In this document: one piece after another, positions 25,457 through 31,760 of the stretch
Position numbering within the stretch: the stretch's first letter is position 1
Layout: every line of letters begins with the position of its first letter
DNA from: Phycisphaerales bacterium
Lineage (GTDB): Bacteria; Planctomycetota; Phycisphaerae; Phycisphaerales; SM1A02
Assembly (NCBI GenBank): GCA_022446795.1
Contig: JAKVBX010000001.1
Span: 89,357 to 153,356 of the forward strand
Direction of reading: 5' to 3'
Length of the DNA: 64,000 nt
Position numbers and translations under genes: made by a program
The notes under the pieces: model-generated
Database searches by the model: none
Told to the model about the DNA's origin: nothing
Seen by the model: the letters and a program-made list of their open reading frames with translations, nothing else

Positions 25457-26349
25457 GAAACCGCTTGGGGCAGGCAGGACTTGAGGTACTTGGCAGTCTG
25501 TTCGAAGGAAGCGCTGTAGGTCTCGTTGTCCTGGAGATCACTGCCGTGATCCCGGATGAACTTCAGCTCCTCGGCCGAGCCCTCGGTCCCGGCATCCTTG
25601 GCGGCGCCGCCGAGCGGAGAACGATCTGCCGGATTGACGAACTCGGTCGTCAAGCAACCGGTGTAGTTGATCTCATCCAGGGTCTTGAGCAGCTTCTTCC
25701 AGTCCCAGGCCCCTTCACCGGGCGCCCGGCGGTTGGTGTCTGCGATGTGAAAATCGTGCAAGCGGCTGCCCACGGCCCGAATGGCCTCGTAGGGATCAGC
25801 CTCCTCGATATTGATATGGAAGGCATCCAGGCAGACGCCGATGTCGTCGCCCACGGCATCCGCCAGGCACAGGGCCTGGTCATGACGATTGAGGAAGTTG
25901 GTTTCGAACCGGTTCAACGGCTCCAGCGCAATCCGGACATCCTGCTGGCGAGCGTGGTCGGCCACCCGGTTGAGGCTCTCGACCGCCCACTTCCACTCGA
26001 TCTCGGGATCCGCCATGGGCGTGATCTTGCCGACCTCGCTGGGCACGATGCACATCACTTCACCACCGAGTTCGTGCACCATCGTGATGCAGTCCTTGAG
26101 GTACTCGATGGACCCCAGCCGCAGGTACTTGTCGGCGTGAATCAGATCGCGGCACTGGAGCATGATGGACACGGCCCCCCAGCATCGGACGCCGTGCTTC
26201 TCAAGCAGCTTCCGCGTCTCGCGGGGCTCGTACTTGTCCGGTTCGCCCATGATCTCGATGCCCTCGTAGCCATAGCGGGCCAGGCGTTCCAGCGTGATCT
26301 CCAGCGGTTCCGGACGCATCCAGTTGTGAGCGGCCAATCGCAGGTCCAT
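25453..26349 (-). CDS. sugar phosphate isomerase/epimerase (TIM barrel)
   Basis: A 298-residue AP-endonuclease-2-type TIM barrel of the sugar isomerase/epimerase superfamily. The usual metal ligands can be read from IALEPLNRFE (Glu), VCLDAFHINIEE (Asp, His), LHDFHIADTN (His) and LTTEFVNP (Glu). ATG 26349 has an excellent ribosome site (AAGGAG, seven bases away); an upstream frame of 19 codons lacks one. It is the first gene of a four-gene coupled operon and would interconvert a keto-sugar or sugar acid. The conserved TATAGTGGGGG element lies 33 bp upstream. Confidence 0.88.
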   Translation of the reverse strand: MDLRLAAHNWMRPEPLEITLERLARYGYEGIEIMGEPDKYEPRETRKLLEKHGVRCWGAVSIMLQCRDLIHADKYLRLGSIEYLKDCITMVHELGGEVMCIVPSEVGKITPMADPEIEWKWAVESLNRVADHARQQDVRIALEPLNRFETNFLNRHDQALCLADAVGDDIGVCLDAFHINIEEADPYEAIRAVGSRLHDFHIADTNRRAPGEGAWDWKKLLKTLDEINYTGCLTTEFVNPADRSPLGGAAKDAGTEGSAEELKFIRDHGSDLQDNETYSASFEQTAKYLKSCLPQAVS

Positions 26350-26381
26350 GGTGTCTCCTTCCCAGTCCCCGGTATCGAGGA

Positions 26382-26392
26382 CCCCCACTATA
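26382..26392 (-). promoter_or_regulatory. TATAGTGGGGG element upstream of the catabolic operon
   Basis: The 11-mer is identical to the one upstream of the thioredoxin-like gene (18603-18613) and lies 33 bp before the operon start. TATAGT may be its -10 box. Confidence 0.4.
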
Positions 26393-26446
26393 GCCCACGC
26401 GATCAAATGCCCGGAATCGACCGGTCACGAGTGGCATTGACTCTCC

Positions 26447-26452
26447 TATACT
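26447..26452 (+). promoter_or_regulatory. -10-like box TATACT
   Basis: TATACT lies 45 bp before ATG 26498 in the context CCTATACTCGA. A near twin, CCTACACTCGA, is found at 42148-42158 before another exported protein gene. Confidence 0.4.
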
Positions 26453-26497
26453 CGACGCAGGCGGCCGGCTCCGGATCGGCCGATGGAGAGTGAAGCA

Positions 26498-28417
26498 ATG
26501 GCCCACCTGATCCTGGCCGTGTCACTGGCATTGAGCGGCTCAAGCGAGGTCGTCCCCAAGCAGATCGGTGCGCCAGCATCCGATCTCCTGAACGGGCGAC
26601 TGCGAGCACCTGATCCCAGCGAGATCGGACGCCCGTTCGGCCACGCCATGATCCCGATTCAACTGGATGACACCGGTGCCTGGTCAACGGTTCTCCCGGT
26701 CCCACCGACTCGACACCTCGCGATCATGCCCATCGGGCCTGGCTGTGATCGATGGTCCGTCACGATCACCGATCCGGTCGGACTCCAGGATGGCCCGGAC
26801 TGGCTGTCCCACGAGGGTGATCTTCAACCGTTCTTCCCGCAACTGGCCACTCGCTTTGACCTGCCGGAACCCACGCCGGGTGACTGGACCATCGAGGTGG
26901 ACGGTGGCCAACCCGGCGCCAGCGGCTACCTCGTCGTGCGGGACCATTCCGGTGTCGCCCTGCAGGTCCATCCCACGTCTCACGTCGCGCTGGTCGGGCA
27001 TCCCATCACCCTGCGAGCGGCGCTTGCGGAGGTCGATACCAGTGGCTCCGCGCTGGACAACGCGATCAGCGGTGTCGCCTCTGGATTGGACGTCGTGAAC
27101 GCCACAATCCAGTGGCAGGGCGCCAACGGCACACGCGAGTCCCTCGAGGTCCAGCAGCGCGGCCCATGGCTGGAGAGCACCTTCACTCCCCAGGCGACCG
27201 GCCACCAGGCCTGTCACTTCCAGGTGCAAGGCGTGGATGCGGATGGCTTCAGGTTCATCCGATCAGGCACCTATCACTTCCATGTTGACCAGGAGGTCTC
27301 GATTCTCGGCGTGGACACACACGAGCTCGATGACCACCGGCTGGCGATTGACCTCAAAGTGGACGACCGGGACCATCGCACCAAGTTCCTCCTCGGGGCG
27401 GAAGTCTGGGGCGAGGGAAGCGGCGGTCTTCAGCCAAGATGCTGGATCGGCGGAATGACCCGGCCGGACCAGGGACACGTCAGACTGATCCTGGATCGCC
27501 GATGGCTCACCGTGGAAGGGGCGACTGGGCAGAACGTCGAACTCCGCGCCGTCCGCGTGGCGTCCCCCGGCAACGTGCAACCACTGCTGGCCTCCGGCAG
27601 CCTGCCGACCATCAGCCTGGGCGACCTGGCGATCCCGGGGTCGGTCGATCTTGACCCGGCCAGCATCCAGGCCATGCACCGCGGCCGCGGCGACCAGCCT
27701 GGCTGGATTGGAATGGAATCGGGAAACCAGGCCATCAATCGGGCTGATCAATACGGTGGGCACAACCTCATCCTCAGCCATGGCTACTGTTCCGATGCCG
27801 ACTCCTGGCCGGAAAGCGATTTCAGTGGTGATGTCAGCATGTACATCAACACGTACCAGAACTTCACCCACGACGAGTTCGCGATGGACATCTGGTACCA
27901 CGGCGGCCAGTACAAGAGCTACGGCATCGCCGGTCATTCCCAGGGCGGCAATGCCGCATTGCATCTCTATGCCTTCTATTGGAGTGGCATGGACTGGGCC
28001 AGTGATGGACGACTGGTCCAGGCCCTTGGCACGCCGTTCACGGGCACCTCGCTGGCTGGAGATATCTCCATTCTCGGTGAACTCTTCGGCTTCGGGTGCG
28101 GCGTCAATTCGGACATGACCTATGACGGCGCCGCCCAGTGGCTCTCGTACGTCCCGACCGTCGCCCGACAGGAAACCTGGACCTGGACCTCCACCTTCGA
28201 GGACGACTGGTGGTCCTATGACTACTGCCACATCCTCACGGACCTGATCCTGTGGGATCCAGAGGACGGCGTGGTCGAGAATTCCGAGGGCGACCTGGAT
28301 GGCGGCAACAACATGGGCACCACGGTCGGCTGGTGCCATATCAAGAACATGTCCGAACCACGTGAAGTGAACGACACGAATCGAACATCCGAGATGGATG
28401 CGGAGGCGGCACGATGA
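26498..28417 (+). CDS. exported alpha/beta-hydrolase-like protein
   Basis: A 639-residue secreted protein. ATG 26498 has a GGAGAG site and a signal-like start. The first 400 residues are beta-rich, with Ig-like or fibronectin-like segments. Residues about 415-560 look like an alpha/beta hydrolase: NLILSHGYCSDADSW supplies the His-Gly oxyanion motif and YGIAGHSQGGNAALHLY the nucleophile elbow (GHSQG). Downstream Asp and His residues could complete the triad. The layout resembles proteins annotated as conditioned medium factor in marine bacteria, which I recall only loosely. The gene overlaps the next by 4 bp (ATGA), so the hydrolase and the P-domain protein are probably co-made. Confidence 0.65.
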   Translation: MAHLILAVSLALSGSSEVVPKQIGAPASDLLNGRLRAPDPSEIGRPFGHAMIPIQLDDTGAWSTVLPVPPTRHLAIMPIGPGCDRWSVTITDPVGLQDGPDWLSHEGDLQPFFPQLATRFDLPEPTPGDWTIEVDGGQPGASGYLVVRDHSGVALQVHPTSHVALVGHPITLRAALAEVDTSGSALDNAISGVASGLDVVNATIQWQGANGTRESLEVQQRGPWLESTFTPQATGHQACHFQVQGVDADGFRFIRSGTYHFHVDQEVSILGVDTHELDDHRLAIDLKVDDRDHRTKFLLGAEVWGEGSGGLQPRCWIGGMTRPDQGHVRLILDRRWLTVEGATGQNVELRAVRVASPGNVQPLLASGSLPTISLGDLAIPGSVDLDPASIQAMHRGRGDQPGWIGMESGNQAINRADQYGGHNLILSHGYCSDADSWPESDFSGDVSMYINTYQNFTHDEFAMDIWYHGGQYKSYGIAGHSQGGNAALHLYAFYWSGMDWASDGRLVQALGTPFTGTSLAGDISILGELFGFGCGVNSDMTYDGAAQWLSYVPTVARQETWTWTSTFEDDWWSYDYCHILTDLILWDPEDGVVENSEGDLDGGNNMGTTVGWCHIKNMSEPREVNDTNRTSEMDAEAAR

Positions 28418-29193
28418 AGATCCTCTTCACGATCATGGCTGCCGGCATCGTGTCCACGATCGGCTCGGCTGACACCTTCTACGGATCCGGTGACGCGGCG
28501 ATTCCCGATGGCGGATCCAGCGGAACCGCCTGGACCTTCGACGTGACCAGCGAGGGCCTCGTGACCGACGCCCGCGTCTTCGTGCAGGTCAACCACCCGT
28601 GGGTCGGCGACCTCCGACTGCAGCTCCAGGCCCCTGATGGTGTCTCCGTCACGCTCATGGATCGACCCGGCATGCCCGAGGGCGGTTGGATCGGTCCCTG
28701 GGGATGCGGTGGCGACGACATCAGCGGCATGTTTACCGACGCCGCCGATGTCACGGCCGAAGCGATGTGCTCCACCACCGAGGTTCCCGTCCTGCATGGC
28801 AACATGCTGCCCGCCGAGCCACTCTCGGTGCTCGACGGCCACCCCGCCCAGGGCACCTGGACGCTGACGGTCTTCGATGATTCCCCGGTCGATGCCGGTA
28901 CCGTCCAGTTGCTGTCGGTGATCCTGGAGACCGCGCCTGACTGCAATGGCAACGGCGTCCCCGATGGAGATGACATCGCCGATGGTTCATCGCCGGATGC
29001 CAACGGAAACGGCATCCCGGACGAGTGCGAATGCCCGGGTGACCTCAATGGCAACGGCCAGGTCGACGTCGATGACATGTTGCAGGTCCTCGGCGACTTC
29101 GGACAGGCCGGTGGTCCCGGCGACCTGGATGGCAGCGGTGAAGTGGATGTCGCCGACATCCTGATCGTGATCGGGAACTGGGGCAGTTGCTAG
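28414..29193 (+). CDS. P-domain protein with dockerin-like C-terminus
   Basis: A 259-residue secreted protein. After a signal peptide ending GSA, residues about 25-175 form a proprotein-convertase P domain: the signature VQVNHPWVGDLRLQLQAPDG and the closing GTWTLTVFDDSPVDAGTVQ are clear. P domains usually accompany subtilases and stabilise or target them; here no protease domain is attached. The C-terminus has Asp/Asn-rich loops and two dockerin-like repeats (NGNGQVDVDDMLQVL, GSGEVDVADILIVI) ending NWGSC. It overlaps the hydrolase gene and shares a CTAG stop overlap with the convergent DJ-1 gene. It may be a binding accessory for the hydrolase. Confidence 0.85.
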   Translation: MKILFTIMAAGIVSTIGSADTFYGSGDAAIPDGGSSGTAWTFDVTSEGLVTDARVFVQVNHPWVGDLRLQLQAPDGVSVTLMDRPGMPEGGWIGPWGCGGDDISGMFTDAADVTAEAMCSTTEVPVLHGNMLPAEPLSVLDGHPAQGTWTLTVFDDSPVDAGTVQLLSVILETAPDCNGNGVPDGDDIADGSSPDANGNGIPDECECPGDLNGNGQVDVDDMLQVLGDFGQAGGPGDLDGSGEVDVADILIVIGNWGSC

Positions 29194-29765
29194 ACCGCGG
29201 CGCCGTTGAGGATTTCACTGAACGCCCGCATCCACGGGGCGTTGCTCATCCACGTTGAGGCGGTCACCAGGACACCATCAACCTCGATGCCGTCCAGTCC
29301 ACGGTCCACCCAGTTGGCACCGGCCATCTCGACCTCCGGGCGACAGAATGGAACGGCCGTCACGGTCCGACCCGGCAGGACACCGGCCGCCGCCAGGATC
29401 TGGATGCCGTGACAGGTGCAGGCCACCGGCTTGGACGACTCGAAGAAATGGCGAACCACGTCGAGGATGCGGTCGTCGCACCGGTGGTACTCCGGGGCAC
29501 GTCCGCCCGGCACGACCAGCGCGTCATAGGTGGTGGCATCGATCGAATCGAAATCGTGCGTGACCGGGAAGGCATGCCCCCGGGCCTCGGTGTAGGTCTG
29601 GAGCGAGGTGTCCGACAGATCGTGCACGGCCGTCACGACACTGGAGCCGGCCGGCTTCCCGGGTGAGACCGAGTGAAACTCGTGCCCGAGCATCTCCATC
29701 GCCTGCTGCGGGAACCGGACCTCGAGGTCCTCGTTGTAGTCACCGACGATCATCAGGATGCGCAT
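29190..29765 (-). CDS. DJ-1/PfpI family protein
   Basis: A 191-residue cytoplasmic protein of the DJ-1/PfpI superfamily. The nucleophile elbow is ACTCHG with Cys 118 followed by His 119, and Glu 13-Asp 14 near the N-terminus takes the conserved acidic position. ATG 29765 is preceded by AAGGAG; the longer frame lacks a ribosome site. Members act as glyoxalases, deglycase-like or stress proteins, or proteases; this cannot be resolved here. A TAGGCT box lies 32 bp upstream. The gene converges on the P-domain gene with overlapping stops. Confidence 0.85.
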   Translation of the reverse strand: MRILMIVGDYNEDLEVRFPQQAMEMLGHEFHSVSPGKPAGSSVVTAVHDLSDTSLQTYTEARGHAFPVTHDFDSIDATTYDALVVPGGRAPEYHRCDDRILDVVRHFFESSKPVACTCHGIQILAAAGVLPGRTVTAVPFCRPEVEMAGANWVDRGLDGIEVDGVLVTASTWMSNAPWMRAFSEILNGAAV

Positions 29766-29816
29766 GGCTCTTCTCCTTGCCGGGTCGCGGCACAACAGCC
29801 TAGCCGACACCGGACC

Positions 29817-31202
29817 TCACGGCGTGCCCGGGGCCGGTGTCCACGTGTCAGGAAGCCGAAGATCATCTCCCGACGCAACCATCTGCTTCGCCAGGTCACG
29901 GGCCATCCGGGCCACGCGTTCCGGGTGATCCGCCGCCACGTTTCGCTGCTCGTGAGGATCGGTTTCCAGGTCATACAACTGCACCAGTCCGACGGCGGGA
30001 TACGCGATCAACTTCCACCGCGATTCCACCAGGGCACGCTGGCCGTCGCGGTAGTGCAGCACCAGTTGCGTCCGCTTGCCGGTCTCGAGGTGACGACCGT
30101 GCAGGTCCTTCGGGTGATCCAGGCCCGCCTCGTCCAGCAACCATGGCACGGTGTCATGCAGGTACACCAGGCTGTCGCGACGTTCACCGGGCGTGATCCC
30201 CGGCCCCGCCACCACCAGGGGAGCGCCCATGCTGTGCTCGTAGAGGTTCTGCTTGCCCAGCAGCCCGTGGCTGCCCATCCCCAGGCCATGATCCGCCAGG
30301 AACACGACGATCGTGTCGTCGGCTCGGCCAGCGTCTTCCAGCGACGCCAGGATGCGACCGATCTGGCTGTCCATCTGTTCGATCATGCCGTAGTAATCGC
30401 CCAGGTGTCGCCGCAGGGCCTCCGGTGTCCGTGGCCACGCTTCCAGCTTCTCATCACGGATCCTGAGTTCCCCGTTATCGAAGGGATGCTCGGGCAGCAC
30501 GTTGGGCGGCAGTGTCAGCGTCGCATCGTCATACGTGCTGCGAATGGCCGCCGGCGGTGTCCGGGGATCGTGGGGTGCCGTGAACGACACCCAGGCCAGG
30601 AACGGCTCGGACGAATTGGCATTGGTCGAGATGAACTCGATGGCGGCATCGGCGAAGCCGGTACTGGAGAAGGCCGGCATCGCCCGGCTGTCCGCCTTGG
30701 GGTACATGCCGGTCGGATCGAACGAGTGGACCTTCAACCCCTCGTGCGGACCCATGCCCCCGAAGAAGATGGCCTCGCCCTCGTCGAAGCAGGTTTGAAA
30801 ATGCGGCTTCCTCTGGTGCCACTTGCCGGTAGCAAACGTCCGCCACCCATGGCGACGAAAGAGCTCCGGCAGCATGGGCGGCACCGGTTCACCAGTCGCC
30901 GGCCCCCACGGCACCAGGACGTCCTGCGGGATCTCGAACCGGCTTCGGCCCGTGAGCAGCATCGCCCGGCTGGGCGCACACACGGCCCCGGAGTTGGAAC
31001 CCATGCAGTACGCCCGGTCATAGCTGCGGCCCCTGGCCATCAAGGCATCGAGATGCGGGGTGCGGACATCCGGATTGCCGTTGGCCCCGATCGCATCCGG
31101 CCGAAGATCATCCGCGATCAGGACCAGCACATTGGGGCGCGTGTCGGCGGCACCGCCGACCGCCATCATGGCCAGGAACAGGACTGTCAGCGGGAATCGC
31201 AT
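29817..31202 (-). CDS. type I sulfatase (iduronate-2-sulfatase-like)
   Basis: A 461-residue exported sulfatase. After a signal peptide, the metal pair Asp 31-Asp 32 (LIADDLRPD) and the active-site signature CAPSR (Cys 75, to be converted to formylglycine) are intact. The GKWHQRKPH and FLADHGLGMG blocks complete the family pattern, and the arrangement resembles iduronate-2-sulfatase-type enzymes. It would remove sulfate esters from polysaccharides in the periplasm or outside. The maturation enzyme is not in the window. ATG 31202 has a TANNNT box eight bases upstream and no well-placed ribosome site. Confidence 0.9.
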   Translation of the reverse strand: MRFPLTVLFLAMMAVGGAADTRPNVLVLIADDLRPDAIGANGNPDVRTPHLDALMARGRSYDRAYCMGSNSGAVCAPSRAMLLTGRSRFEIPQDVLVPWGPATGEPVPPMLPELFRRHGWRTFATGKWHQRKPHFQTCFDEGEAIFFGGMGPHEGLKVHSFDPTGMYPKADSRAMPAFSSTGFADAAIEFISTNANSSEPFLAWVSFTAPHDPRTPPAAIRSTYDDATLTLPPNVLPEHPFDNGELRIRDEKLEAWPRTPEALRRHLGDYYGMIEQMDSQIGRILASLEDAGRADDTIVVFLADHGLGMGSHGLLGKQNLYEHSMGAPLVVAGPGITPGERRDSLVYLHDTVPWLLDEAGLDHPKDLHGRHLETGKRTQLVLHYRDGQRALVESRWKLIAYPAVGLVQLYDLETDPHEQRNVAADHPERVARMARDLAKQMVASGDDLRLPDTWTPAPGTP

Positions 31203-31210
31203 GGCTCCCG

Positions 31211-31216
31211 AGCATA
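31211..31216 (-). promoter_or_regulatory. TANNNT box 8 nt before a start codon
   Basis: On the minus strand TATGCT lies eight bases before ATG 31202. The only purine stretch, GGAG, is two bases from the ATG and too close to act as a ribosome site. Confidence 0.4.
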
Positions 31217-31236
31217 CCCCGGGGCGGGCATCTGGG

Positions 31237-31242
31237 TACCGT
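31237..31242 (+). promoter_or_regulatory. TANNNT box 6 nt before a start codon
   Basis: TACCGT lies six bases before ATG 31249 with no Shine-Dalgarno. The same hexamer at the same spacing precedes the gene starting at 15116 on the minus strand. Confidence 0.45.
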
Positions 31243-31248
31243 GTCCGC

Positions 31249-31692
31249 ATGACGACCGATGTCCTGACATGGCACGAGCTTCCTCCGATCCCCGACCGCG
31301 TGGACGAGCCCTGGGAAGGATTCGACTGGACGCGATGGGAGGCCATGCTTCACGAGCGTGGTGCCGTCATTGACCGACCGGCGCGCACCGCTCACCCGGA
31401 CCATCCCTCGATCATCTACCCGATTGACTATGGCCATCTCCCCGGTACGCGCGGCGGCGATGATCACGAGGTCGACGTGTGGTCCGGAACGGGAGCCGCT
31501 GGTCTCGTGGGCGTCATCATCACCCGCGATCACGTCAAGCAGGACCGGGAAGTCGACCTGCTCTGGAACTGCACGCCGGCCGAGGTGTACCTGGTCAATG
31601 GATTCGTGAACTTCGACCAGGACCTGCTGGAAGGCCGCCTGCTGCTTCGACAGGCCATGCGCCACCAGTGGTCCCAGGTCCTTGCCAAATGA
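31249..31692 (+). CDS. inorganic pyrophosphatase-like protein
   Basis: A 147-residue cytoplasmic protein related to family I soluble pyrophosphatases, as shown by IIYPIDYGHLPGT followed by DDHEVDVWSG. In classical enzymes the signature is D-x-D-P-x-D-V; here the central Asp is replaced by His (DDHEVDV), and the protein is shorter than the usual 175 residues. It may still bind metal and pyrophosphate, or may have a changed function. It is divergent from the sulfatase gene, with only 46 bp between starts, and appears to have a leaderless-type promoter. Confidence 0.7.
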   Translation: MTTDVLTWHELPPIPDRVDEPWEGFDWTRWEAMLHERGAVIDRPARTAHPDHPSIIYPIDYGHLPGTRGGDDHEVDVWSGTGAAGLVGVIITRDHVKQDREVDLLWNCTPAEVYLVNGFVNFDQDLLEGRLLLRQAMRHQWSQVLAK

Positions 31693-31725
31693 AAACGCCC
31701 CGGCCGGAGAACCGACCGGGGCGTT
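31691..31725 (-). terminator. terminator of the 8-module surface protein gene
   Basis: A 10-bp stem (31694-31703 with 31716-31725) is followed by TTTTC when read on the minus strand. It closely resembles the terminator at 34941-34970 behind the paralogous gene. Confidence 0.7.
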
Positions 31726-31760
31726 GATCAACCGTATCAGGCGGGTGACTCCCGCGGAGT

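Noticed and set aside
29190-29193. The 4-bp overlap of convergent stops (CTAG) as a regulatory site
   Set aside because: Such overlaps of a TAG with its own complement arise easily by chance.
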